Source: Neelides folsomi (taxonomy: Eukaryota; Arthropoda; Collembola; Neelipleona; Neelidae). Taken from it: 64,000 bases of DNA. Under the pieces are notes generated by a model, which did not search any database, was not told the DNA's origin, and saw only the letters and a program-made list of their open reading frames with translations. A program made the translations under genes and the position numbers. Shown one piece after another: positions 12,667 to 24,615 of this stretch (positions within the stretch are counted from its first letter, which is position 1; each line of letters begins with the position of its first letter). Where the stretch lies: positions 124,001-188,000 of the forward strand of contig JAQGBZ010000014.1 in the NCBI GenBank assembly GCA_034687125.1, read 5' to 3'.

Positions 12667-13407
12667 TTTACTATTAAAAACACTTGACACTGTTGACACT
12701 ATTTGGTTTGTGGGTTTTTAACTTGTTGCTTCTTGCCAAGAAGTTCTTGGTCTTAACTCACTCTTGACTAATTGACCGCCAAAACAATAATACAGAGAGA
12801 ATCGTCGTCAAGCTTACGTCACACGCTATGTGGAGTTCGTGCCTCTATTTGAACCAGTGTCCTCCACCTGGGGGAGGCTCCACCTTTGCTGATGAGCTCA
12901 GGAAGAGACAGGTAAAAGGGATAGGTCTATTCCTAAACAGCATCAGGGTGACTCACTCTTTCCCACCTCCGGCTATAATCCATCTATGCAATATAGGAGA
13001 ATATAACCCATTGAAGGAGAAGTTTACATACTGGAGAGACTGGAAATACTGGAGATCACATCCCACTCTTCTGGCACTTGGCTGGAACTCCCTCCGAACC
13101 ACAAAACAGACCAACTCCTCTTCGCCCACCTCAATTATTATTACAATTAGACTCATTAAGACCGCAAATTACCAAACATTAGTCTGACGACCTTTCCATC
13201 CATCACAAGTTCCAATGATGTACAAATCCAAATACAAATTTTGAGAACATCTTTCAAGTGACACTTTTTGGAATGAATATTTAAATGTGATTTCAAGATT
13301 CATATTAAATAGTTCCACTGTCAGAGTGTCACATTCACAATTGATTGTGAGGGTAGTTGAAGAGAATTTCTGAGCTGCTTAAAACTTGTCATTAATTAGC
13401 ATTTAAA
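12667..13407. promoter_or_regulatory. divergent spacer between TIPIN and lgl, with a possible alternative lgl first exon
   Basis: This 741-bp spacer must carry both promoters. On the + strand, 12829–12912 reads from an ATG through CPPPGGGSTFADELRKRQ and ends exactly at a donor-like CAG|gtaaaa in phase 0. Inside lgl exon 1 a phase-0 acceptor-like site (catcacag, ending at 13440) precedes SAAERLKVQ. Joining the two would give an alternative lgl N-terminus. This is speculative: I do not recognise the peptide from lgl proteins. Confidence 0.35.
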
Positions 13408-16400
13408 ATGTTCAAGTTCATCAGGGGAAAAACATCACAGTCGGCAGCTGAAAGATTAAAAGTCCAAAAGGAACTTTTTGCATATCAAAAGGTATTTATT
13501 AAAAGATAATACAGATATTATAAAATTTTTATTAGAAATTAAACGAAACTTGAATGTCGTAAATAAAAAACATAATTTATAATTATAAAATTATTTCATT
13601 TAGACAATAACACATGGCTTCCCAACGAAACCCTGTGGGATTGCATACAGTCAAAGGCTGGGTTTGCTTGCGATTGCTACCAAATCTGGAATCCTTAAAG
13701 TGTAAGTTTGAATTAGATGTCTAATCAAAATCTTTAAATGCCTCTAAAACTTTATTTTATAAAAACACTTAACTATATTTTTACAGGGTTGGAAAACCTG
13801 GCGTTGAATATTCTGGAAAATTACAAAAAGAAGACTCGACTATATTAAAAATCATTTTCGTTTCAAAATTTGTAAGCTATAATCATATATTTTATTTATC
13901 ATTTTATTATTTATTATGTGTGATTATATCATTAAGTTAATTATTATGTTATATATAAATTAAAACCAAGAAAGATAAGTACTCCATCAATATAATATTT
14001 TACAGGGTCGTCTTGTAACATTGAGCGATGATAATTCTCTTCATTTGTGGCAAATTAAGAATTTGAATGCATCACTTCAAATCATCAAAACTTATTCGTT
14101 AGAGGGAAAGTAAGTTATAACATCTTTAATAATATAAAATATTGAAAATGAATAAATTCATTTTTTGATTTTGTTGACAGCAATGCACAATTTAGTAGAC
14201 AATTTAATTTACTTATTTTCATTTATTTTAGGTTAAAAAAGATTTCGAGTGTGGTATTGAAAGGAGACGAATCTCAGCTTTACATTGGAACAGAAGGAGG
14301 AAATGTTTATACTCTTGATCTAGCAAATTTTGAAATGACAGACAAAATCATTTACCTCGATGTTGTCCTTCAAAAGTAATTACTCTTTCAAACACACTTC
14401 ATACAAACATTCAAAGCATGCTTGGATCATTTTACACATGAATATGATATTTGAAAATCAGTGGACCAGAAAATTATAAAGTCAATCCTGGAGCCGTTGA
14501 GTGCATTTTGGAACATCTTAGCGACTCCAATAAACTTCTCATTGGATACGAACGTGGTCTTATTGTAATTTGGGATATCAAAGAGCAAAAGACATTAACG
14601 GTAAGGATCATTTTTAAAATTAACTTTTGAAGCGAAAATATTTAAAATAAACCTAAATTAATTTATGTAAATAAATGTAACAAATTAATGCAATTGTAAT
14701 TTCCTTTTCAGAGTTTTGTGAGTAGTCAACAATTAGAAGATCTGTCATGGGTTAAATTTTCCAAAAGCCCAAAAGAATCTTCATACTTTGTCACAAGCCA
14801 CAATGATGGCTCATATGTAATTTGGGACGTGAATAAACCAGAGAAGCCTTACAAAGAGGCAGTTACGCCTTATGGACCATATCCATGTAAGAGGTTGCCA
14901 AAAATGAGGCTCTTTCAGGAAGAAGGAACGAAGCCAGAAGAATTCTTAATGGTATTTACGGGTGGAATGCCACGAGCCGCATATGGGGAACATTTCACTC
15001 TTACTGTTGCCAAAGATGGGCCAAAGTCAAATGGAAACTCAGATGGTAATTTTATTAGCCATTCTCAATTCATTCCATCATTAAGCCATCATTGCCATAA
15101 TTTAATTCTTATGTACTCCTTAATTCTAAAATTTAATGCTGGATTACATTATTAAGATTATTACTGATCCAATTATTTATTTTAACAGAAGACAGCAATA
15201 ACACATCACATGTGGTTTTTGATTTAACGTCGAAAATCATAGATTTTATTGTAATTGAGAATGTGGAAAATGAGGAATCACGTCCCACAGCAGTGGTCAT
15301 TTTAGCCGAGGAAGAAATCGTAGTGGTTGATTTGAAGGACGACAAATGGCCTGTGTTTTATCCTCATCCTTATCTCAACTCCCTCCACCCTTCCGTCGTC
15401 ACTTGTTCACATTATGCGGAAAACGTCACTCCGGAAGTGTTGGAAAGTTTGAAGAAGATTGGAAATGACTCATGGGATGATGCGAATAAATACTCGAAGA
15501 ATGTAAGTCGTTCAATTTCAATAATAATAGCCAGATGATTTTGAATCTTAAAACATGAATGTGTAGATGTACATACACCAATACATTTTAATTATACGAC
15601 ACATTATTTTGTTCTGTATAAGTATAAATATTCCTAACCATCAATTTGATGGAAGGTAACGAACTTTTATATATGCTAATTAAGAATGTACTTTGCATAC
15701 AGACATGGCCAATTATTGGCGGAGAAGTCACTGGAGTGAATAAAGAAACACAGCTACTCATTACCGGTCACGAAGATGGTTCAGTGAGGTTTTGGGATAC
15801 GAGCGGTCCAGCCATGTCACTCCTTTGCAAGTTTAATTCCTCCATTCTGTTCAACAGTGACGAAATGATCACAGCTGATTCAAAAGACGAAGATGACGAT
15901 GAATGGCCTCCATTTAGAAAGGCATGTTATTTTGGGCAATTGATTTTAATTAGAGGACAAGTTTTAATTTCACAACTCATTTGTTCATTTTATTTACTCT
16001 ATCGAATAGGTCGGAGTGTTCGACCCATATTCTGACGATCCTCGTTTAGCAGTTAAAAAATTGAATTTTTGTCCAAAAACCGGAGTATTAACGATTGGAG
16101 GAACGGCAGGGCAAGTTATCATTGTAAATACAACGAAGCATCCAGATGAAGGATTTAAGTTAGAGGCAAGTCACTGACATTCATTAGACTGAAAAATTTT
16201 CATGCGACATTATATGAAATATTAAAATGAAGAATAAAATGAATAATTAATTGGAATTTGATTACAGGTTGACTCATGCAATTTAGTAGCCGACAAAGAC
16301 GGTTTTGTGTGGAAGGGGCACGAAGCTTTATCGTACAGACCAAAGAATAATCCTAATTTGAATTCTCAGAATTCTGAATCAAGTACACATTCGTGCAATG

Positions 16401-18793
16401 TTATCGCCATTCTTCAAATACAGCCACCTGCGGCGATCACCGCTCTTGCTTTAGAGGCCATTTCCGGTGTTGTTGCAATTGGGACGGCCCATGGTGTTCT
16501 CCTATATGACATTACTCGAAAAAAAGTGGTGATGACAAAATCCACCCTCAATCCCAACGGTAAAAAATCTAAAAGAATAATGTACTCTATTGTATAAAAT
16601 TCACACAACAAGTATACAATATCACATAATTTGTAATTATGTACACAAGCAACTTTTGACTCACCCCGTATTATGTGTTGGAAATAAATCGGAATTTCTT
16701 ACTTTATTTATTAAACATGTACCATACATGCAATATAATACAGATGATATTTGTCGATGCCTAAAGTAAACTTAAAAATATTTGATATCATTTACAGATG
16801 TCATGGCTGCTGGAGATACTCCTATTTCTAGAAGAAAGTCGATTAAGAAGTCATTACGAGAATCGTTCCGTCGATTGAGGAAAGGGAGATCTCAAAGATC
16901 TCCAACTGGACCAGCTGCTTCAGTGGCTAATAAAAGGTTTTAAATTCTACACTATTTAATTTCATTCCATTTCAAAATTAATTGTGAAAATTTTAAAGTT
17001 TTCAAGAATCAAAGTTTAATTATTAAATAAATGAATTTCATAGTCCTACTGGAGCAAATTCAATTCAAAACATTCAAAATGAAGTCACCAAGCCTCTTGA
17101 ACGGGCCATTGAAGCTCGTACTAACGACGACGCAATGTCTTCAATGGTCAGATGCGTCACGTTCTCAAAGACATACATTCTAAGCCGTAAGATTTCAATT
17201 TGACGATTTGATAAATAGTAGGCACAATTATTATTGTTTAAGTAATGTTTAAAAGTTTTATAATTTATATTTTGTTTTTTCGTAATAGTTAATTCGACGA
17301 CTCCAACACTTTGGGTTGGAACCAATGCCGGAACCGTTCTAGTTTTTACTGTCAATGTACCCGGAGGTGAAAAAAGGATGAAGGAAAATGTTGGTTGCAG
17401 TATTGCAAAAGAAATTCAATTGAAACACCGAGCTCCAGTATTGTCTGTTATTGTCATTGATTGCAACTCATCTCCAGTCGATGGATTTTCCCTCAAACAT
17501 GATCACTTGGGTCCACACAAAGTTCTCATTGGCTCTGAAGAGCAAATGAAGGTATAATATTATTTTAACAATTAAATACCATTTTAACACGATTTGTAAT
17601 ATTATTTTTTCATCTCATTTACAGATAGCTTAATTTAACACTTGCTTTTAATTTCTAGCTCTTCACTCTCCCAAGTCTGAGACCATTTGGAAAACTTAAA
17701 CTCACCGCACAAGAGGGATCAAGAGTTCGGAAAATCGGCATTGCTACTTTTACTTCAAGCGTGGATTCGTCGTATTCAGAGAAATGTTTAACTTGTTTGA
17801 CCAACCAGGGAGATCTTTGTGTCATCAGCATTCCTGACCTAAGAAGACAAATCTCTACTATTTGTATTCGACGTGAAGACATTAGGTAATGAATATTTAT
17901 ATTACATAATATGAACATTTTATGAACATATTAAGCCCATTCTAAACTGTATCTCAAAATAATCAACTAATTTTAATAAATTCTTATTTTAATTCTGCAG
18001 TGGAATATCCAGTTTTGTATTTAATGAAAAAGGTGAAGCCTTCTACATGCGAAGCTCTAGTGAATTGCAAAGACTCTCCCTCTCAGCCAAAACATTTGTT
18101 AAGCCTTTATGCTCGGTCCAGATCTTAAGTCTTATTGACGAGATCTCAGCTCTGGCATTCAACGAGAGGGAAATTGGGGGTGGAAGCAACATGACGAGCA
18201 CACCGATTACTGAAAATGCTCAGAATGAAATCAGATTGGTCGATGAAATGATTCAAGAAATTGCAGACATCACAATTGACTCTGTTCGGGATCATGTCGG
18301 AAATACCAGCACAAATTCTAACAATGCTGCTAATAGTGCTGCTAACAGGTAAGAGCATTAATTTTTAAAATATGTTTAAACCCGTTTAGACCAAATATCT
18401 AAATACAATACATTTGATCAATATTAATTCTTTTGCATTTATTTCCCTTTAGTAGTTCGGTTGATGAGCGGCTGATTGACGGAGGTTCCTTAACTTCAAC
18501 CTCTGCCATTGGTGCTGTAACAAACCAGATCAAGAGCGTGACAACCGTCACAACCACAACAGTCGTCAATTCTATTCAAGGTTAATATTTTAATTTATAA
18601 ATAATAATTTAGTTTCAGCATTCTTCAATATCGTAATATTGAATATTGTTTAATTGCATTGATAGGAGGAAATGTTGAAACTATTTCTCAAGTATCGACG
18701 ATTCCTCCCACAGTCTCCACTACGGCAGCTTCCCCTGAAGCGAGCGGGAGAAATTCTGAGACCGCGACCGTACTACAAGAAGCATCTTTATAA
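13408..18793 (+). CDS. l(2)gl: lethal(2) giant larvae / LLGL polarity protein
   Basis: Eighteen exons sum to 1114 residues: 13408–13491, 13604–13701, 13787–13871, 14006–14109, 14232–14375, 14462–14600, 14712–15045, 15189–15502, 15703–15921, 16010–16165, 16268–16559, 16798–16936, 17044–17186, 17289–17551, 17659–17885, 18001–18348, 18453–18580 and 18666–18793. The N-terminus (QKELFAYQK, HGFPTKPCG, GVEYSGK) is that of Lgl, and WD40-type repeats form a double propeller. The aPKC-target loop is clear at about 667–687: SRRKSIKKSLRESFRRLRK, with serines near 671, 675 and 679. Lgl is a cortical Par/Scribble-module polarity protein that aPKC releases from the membrane by phosphorylation. Length and the KELFA start favour Lgl over tomosyn. 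The introns after exons 9 and 10 have GC rather than GT donors. Confidence 0.94.
15922..16009 (+). other. GC–AG intron in lgl (intron 9)
   Basis: The exon ends in ...FRK (AGAAAG) and the intron starts GCATGT; the next exon starts GTCGGAGTG to continue FRKVGVFDPYSDDPRL, a conserved Lgl run. No GT donor nearby keeps that frame. So this is a U2-type GC–AG intron. Confidence 0.85.
16166..16267 (+). other. GC–AG intron in lgl (intron 10)
   Basis: The exon ends KLE (TTAGAG) and the intron starts GCAAGT, the classic strong GC donor context. Reading through meets a stop two codons later, and using the GT inside GCAAGT gives a TGA at the junction. Only the GC donor joins to VDSCNLVADKDGFVWKGHE in frame. 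Confidence 0.88.
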
Positions 18794-20504
18794 CTCAATC
18801 GCATTCTACTCTGTATACATAGTCGATCCATTTAACAATTTAACTCAAACACAGAGATACTTTAATTGATTGTACTTATTTATGCATAGGTGAAAAAGGT
18901 AGATTTTATAATTTACTACATTATGATTGAAGGGAGGTTTGGGTTAAATTACTTTCCACTTATACTCTTCTCTTAATTTGTACTTTACAGCTATAGGGGT
19001 ATGATAACTGAACTGCTAATTTTTAAATGGTCTCTCGAGGTGACTTTGTCAATGCAAATGCTCTATGCCCTAGTAGTTTTATATTTCTTTCACCTCTATT
19101 TAAAATGCACAATTTAACTTTCCTATTTAACTATCTGCATTCAATTCTAAAATACTTATATTTATTTATGTACATTATTCTTATTTATGTAATATCACTA
19201 AATAATTTTTTTGTTAATTAGATTAGCCAGTAATATAAAAGAAAAAAATATTAGAGAAAGCTATTAACATGGGCTTGTTATTAAATATTAAACTCAAAAG
19301 TATTGATTTACTGTGGTTCACTTTTCGAAATATCTTGATAAATGTCCAGGCCTCACATTGTCTCGAGTGCCCATCATGATTATAATTAATTATAAAGTAC
19401 TTTATCATAAAAATGGGTATTATGGTGTTATTCAAAGTGGCGTTTGATATGACTTATATTTTTTAACTATTCCAATTTTTGTTAAAAATAGTTATAGTTT
19501 AGATGGCCTTTCGCGGTATTTGGTGGTTATATTATTCAATGTTGTTCTTAAATAATTCTTCAATATTAATGGATTATTCATCGAGTGATCCTGAATTGTA
19601 TACTTATTTACAATATTATGTTTATTAGTTGTATAATTTGTTAAACTTCTTTATCTTTTTACACAATTTACAATATTACACATTCTTTGATGTATTCGCA
19701 AAATACTTAAAAATCAGTTTTTACCAAAATTGCTCCATCCGTCCATTAATCTCTACAATAAATTGCCAGCAGTACAAGAAGGTTGCACCAACTGCTTTAC
19801 AAATGCATTTATCTTCATTGATTCAACGAGAGCAAGTTTAAAGTAATTTTGACTGACAATAAGTTATGTATACAAGTATTTAATTATTCAAATCTTTATA
19901 TGATTCTATAAATTCTATCTACTCTATTCTCATGTACTTATTTACTAAAGATGAAAATAAAATTGCTTTCCGGCTTTTCAAATAAAATCGGGAGTTTATT
20001 TTGCATATTGTGAATCTGGAATCATTAAATGGTAAACAAATAACATAAATTAACGAAACGGTTAAATACATTTATAACGAAATAAAAAAACCACGATGTT
20101 GACTCGAAGTGTTCTGAAATTTCTCGCGTCTTGGATTCTTCTCGTGAGTTCTTCAGTCAAATAGGTTAATTTGAGTAGGAAACAGCGACCGCTACTCAAA
20201 TGGCTATTTACAACACATACTTACATTCACCAAATTACAACAGGATAAAGTCATTAGGATTCGCCTTCATTAACAATTCTAATACTTCTCTAATTATTCT
20301 TCATTCTGGACTAATATCGGTGTGATTTCAAGGGAATAATCAAATCCAATTTTATAAAGAATAATATAATGATTGGGGGAAAGGATGCTTTTTGGTCTTT
20401 CTCTTCTGTCGTCCAGGTTTTCTGGATCCATGAGAGGGGATTTTTAACAATTTCCAATGTGTGAATGTAAAGATTCCTTATGAATTTAAGCCCCGTTGGT
20501 GAAA
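18794..20504. other. convergent spacer between lgl and LENG8
   Basis: About 1.7 kb of AT-rich DNA with the two 3' UTRs. A tiny frame at 20095 begins MLTRSVLKFLASWILL and looks like a signal peptide, but it stops after 22 residues. The open frames at 19027, 19223 and 19629 look like AT-rich noise. I call no gene. Confidence 0.5.
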
Positions 20505-23500
20505 TTATGGAAGGGCGGCAAGGAGCTTGGGGTGGGAAGCCTTCGTGTCAATTTTGACTTGGGAAGAGTCGCAATAGACGATGGAAGACTCCAATTGCGT
20601 CACCGACAAAAAGTCAGTCCATTCATGATCTAAGGGAAGCCCTAGCTGCTCTTTAACGAAGGCCGTCGACACGGAGGGTTTGTAGCTGTACACGAATTTC
20701 CAAAACATTATTACAATCCCCAAATTTAATAAATATTAGCATTTCATTGTTATTCAATTTAATAAGAAAAAAGATTAAAGTAGTGATTAGTATTATAAAT
20801 AATCCTCGGCGATACCTGAAAAAACTCATCACCACACATTTACCTTTATGTTAACCTTTAAAAATTGTAATAATTGTAATATGAATATTGAGATATTGAC
20901 TCACGCTTTAAAGATTATTTTGAGGGCCAATTTCCTCTCTCGATTGGCAAACCAGTCAATGAGATACCCTGACATTTTGGGAGCCACCCGATGGAGTTTA
21001 AAAAACTTAGAATAATTCCTCAATGACCAAGCTTCCCTCAATTGGAGTGCATGCTTGATGCATTCGTCCTCTTTGTCTTTGGCATTAATCGAAGCTAACG
21101 CAGTTCCCAAATCTAGAAAATTAAAAAGATATTTATAAATAAATAGGAATCAATTCACTAAATATATAGATCTTAAATAAGACATTTGAACATAAATGTA
21201 ATATTTTATTATACTATTCAATGAATATTAATTTACCAAGAGTGTTAGCTGTGAAGATATAATAGAGAATTCGGTAAGCTGTGAACTCCACACGATTCTC
21301 ACAAGCGGTTGGGATTTGGGTGTAGAGTTGGCACAGTTGGGATTGGCATTGATTGAACTCCTCATGATCGCCCTTCTCAAGAGCAATTTTCCCATGGGTT
21401 TCATAAACTTTTACCGTAAATGCGTTCCGGACTCGTTGAACTGTCAGATCCTGACGAATGGATTTGAGTTGATCACAAGCGTAGAAGTAGTCTTGATTCT
21501 CCTTCCATTTAGACTCCACAAGTTCCAAGGAGCGTCGGAGGACTTTGACAGGTCTGATGGTTGAAGGGTCGGGAGCCTAAAAATTAAACCAACTGTTATT
21601 AATTTCATCTTTTAAATTAATAATAGTTAAAAAATATCGCGTTAACTAATAGAATAGTTATATGCTGCTAATTATCATTGTTAGTAGAATTGGGAATAAT
21701 TACGTTTAAATATTACACCAGGCTCAAGAATGGAAAACCCCGTTAAATAAACATTAGTCTTTTAAATTGAATTTTACCGTTGTAAGGCGGAGATATTTCT
21801 TTTCCAGATCTGTACATGTTCCAATAATGCTCATCCACTCAAAGTAGTCCCTAGGTTGTACGTCGATGGACCATGAAATTGGAACCATATTATTAGAAGG
21901 TGGGGAAAATCCCCCGAGCCTGTGTTTCATGCTACTCCTTCCTTTTTGTTCAGCTGTTGGAGAAAATAATGCAAATTAATAAAACTCTTTAAATATTCAA
22001 ATAAAAAGGTTATTTATTTTCTTTATCATGTAATTTAAACACTTACGTTTGGCAAACCGGGCTGCTCGTGCATCTCTCTTTGCCGAAGAGGTGTCGTCTT
22101 CCATTCCTCCAAAATTACCAAATTCGCTGTAGATATGCGGCACCTTGCTCTTTCCGCTGTAATAAGGAATTATTAGGATAATGTTCAAACATGAATGATA
22201 GTAAACGACTAAACGATTCACTAAAATAATTCATTTTGTACCGTGAAATGTATAAATGAACTATTTATTAAACGTTTAGTGATATAATTTTAGCAATTTG
22301 TCATTTAGATATTAGATATAATTGACGTTTTTTTGTAATTCCATTACCTTTGCAGCTCATTCCTCTTCTTATTTGCTTTTCCACCTCTTGTCTTCTTGTT
22401 TCCTCTGTCTCTTTGGTTTTTCTTCATGGGGACTTCATAATCGTCAGAGTCGGAGCTGGAGCTATTAAGGTAAAAATGACATTATATGGATAATGTAATT
22501 AAATACTTTGAATTAATTTTTAATTAAAAAACTGAATATATTATCGAGTGACTCACCGTTTCCTTCTTTTTGATTTTTTATGATCGTTGCTCCCGTTGGA
22601 ATCAGATGAAGGTGACCTGGACTTCGATCTTGAATTTGACCTAGACCTACCCGGAGATGAAGAAGAAGACCTAAAAGCATGTCTACCACGATCACCACGC
22701 CTAAACTTCTTCAAATTTTTCCCTTGCTTGCTTTCCCTATCCTGACTCGAATTCCCTCCACGACCTCTTCCTCCCCTTCCTCTAGAGTTGACCTGACCCC
22801 TCTTGTTGTTGAAGCCCCTCGTAGAAGATTGAGGTTGAATCACGTCTGGCTTAATTGGCTTACCCTTAACAGAACCACTAATCGAACCAAATGGAAGAAT
22901 GCTAACAGAGTTTATGCGTCCATTCGAAACTCTGTAATAAATTCAATATTTTACTTATTTGCCCAATTAATAAGCTCCGTCTTTAGTTTCATTAATTAAA
23001 CGCTTACACAGGTAAAGGCTCCAAGCTCCAATCTTTGGTAGCCAAAATTCCATCTTTCGCTGCTCGTGTAATCTTTCCCTTGAGAAGAATTTCCACCATA
23101 TCTTGATCTACCTGTGACAATTGTTTCGAAACCGAAAAACAGCGCTCAACATATTTTCTGAAAATAAATAGTCATTTAGATTCATTTCTTCAATATTCAG
23201 TTTTATATACGGTAAAGTATAGTATATTAGAAATTATATTTAAATATTCAGTAGTAATAGGTAAAATTTATTAAATATAATTACTTTAAAGATGGAATGG
23301 ACTCGAATGGGAAGCTACTCTCATTGTCCTTATTCATATTAAAAGTCGTCTTCTCTTGAGTAGGATTAGAACTTGCAGAAAAGTTCGAGTACTCAGCCGG
23401 TTGGAAATTTGGATTTTGAAAATTGGATTGATAATTCGATGGAGTACCATTTTTATTGGATTGGAAATTCTGGTTAAATTGAGAGTTTTGTTGTGACCCC

Positions 23501-24615
23501 GAACTACCTGCCTCAGAATTCTGCTGGTAAAATTGACCCTGCTGAGTCCAAGATTCCCCAGAATAATTCTCGCTCTTATTAACCATGTCTTGTGATTGAG
23601 GATATGAGAAACCAGGCTGCGAATCCTTCTGCCCATATTGCCCTGCATTGGGTCCGCCGTATTCCGAAGACTCAAACCTTTTTTGGGCCCTGGGTTGGTT
23701 CCCAGGCTTCTTAATGTTGAACCGAATGGGCTTGGCTCCGACTTGGTTTTGGTTCATGGGGCTGGAGAGAGATCTCGGCGGGGCGTTGGTTGGCCAATTA
23801 TTAGCATAAGGGAAAGAAGAAGTGGCGGAGTAGTAGTCGGAGGCGAAGGGCGAGGCTGGCGGTGGGAGGGTGTACGAAGGATTGGCGGAGTAACCCGGAG
23901 GAGGTTGATTCCGTCGGATCAAGATGGGGGGTGAGATTTTACCGCCTTGACTGCCAGACCCTTCACTGCCTCCGTCTGCACTCATCTGGGGAATAGCCGC
24001 AGATTGGGTCGTGTTGGAAGAAAAATTCATCCCCTGGAGCTGAAAGAAAATACAAATATTATTAATACTAAAAATTGTAAACTTAATGAAAATTGCATCA
24101 TGTAATAAAAATGTTTTAACAAGAGTTAATTATTTAATTTGAATTATGTGAATGTCATTATTTACCTGCGAATAAGGAGTATAACCAGGATAATAATTGA
24201 AGTTTGTGGGTGGAACCATCCTGAAAGTTATAAAAATAAATTTAATATTGATAATTTGGCATTAAAATAACATATCCTCGAGCCATCATTAAATAATTTG
24301 CATTGATCTGCTTAAAATTTTTTAGCTGAATCAGTGAATATTATTAGCTAAGTAAGTTGAAGGTTAATAATGCCAATCTATGGTTAAAAATATAAGATCT
24401 TGTAACATGAGAATCATGAGATTAACGAGATAGGCATTTTAGTTAAATGAAAGATTCAATAAGCATAAAATTGTAAAAATAACTTTGTCATACGCTTGAT
24501 AGTTGTTGTAGTTTTGGCCCCAAGATCCTACACTATTAAAACTAGTATTTGTCGAAGAGGCTAATTGTTTCGCTTTAGCTATGGCCAAAGCCGTGGCTTC
24601 GTCGTCGTCTCCCAT
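20505..24615 (-). CDS. LENG8: LENG8-like SAC3/GANP domain protein
   Basis: Eleven exons give 861 residues: 24615–24494, 24220–24166, 24039–23285, 23157–23008, 22931–22557, 22461–22348, 22156–22047, 21953–21778, 21576–21237, 21112–20905 and 20685–20505. The N-terminal half is low-complexity (Gln/Asn/Ser/Pro, then [10 protein letters not shown] and an RS-like stretch). A short conserved block ([10 protein letters not shown]...DWSLEPLPV) leads to basic nuclear-type sequence. The C-terminal SAC3/GANP fold carries LENG8 landmarks: [73 protein letters not shown] and [10 protein letters not shown]. Relatives (yeast Thp3) act with Csn12 in transcription elongation and mRNP biogenesis; LENG8 is nuclear. 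The gene converges with lgl and diverges from CK1. Confidence 0.9.

Noticed and set aside
12667-12699. N-terminal extension of TIPIN to 12699
   Set aside because: The extension would start at GTG, not used as a normal start in animal nuclear genes; the ATG at 12666 is adequate.
23638-23934. 98-residue + strand frame
   Set aside because: Antisense to the low-complexity exon of LENG8; the Gly/Arg-rich composition is the reverse of Pro/Ser codons.
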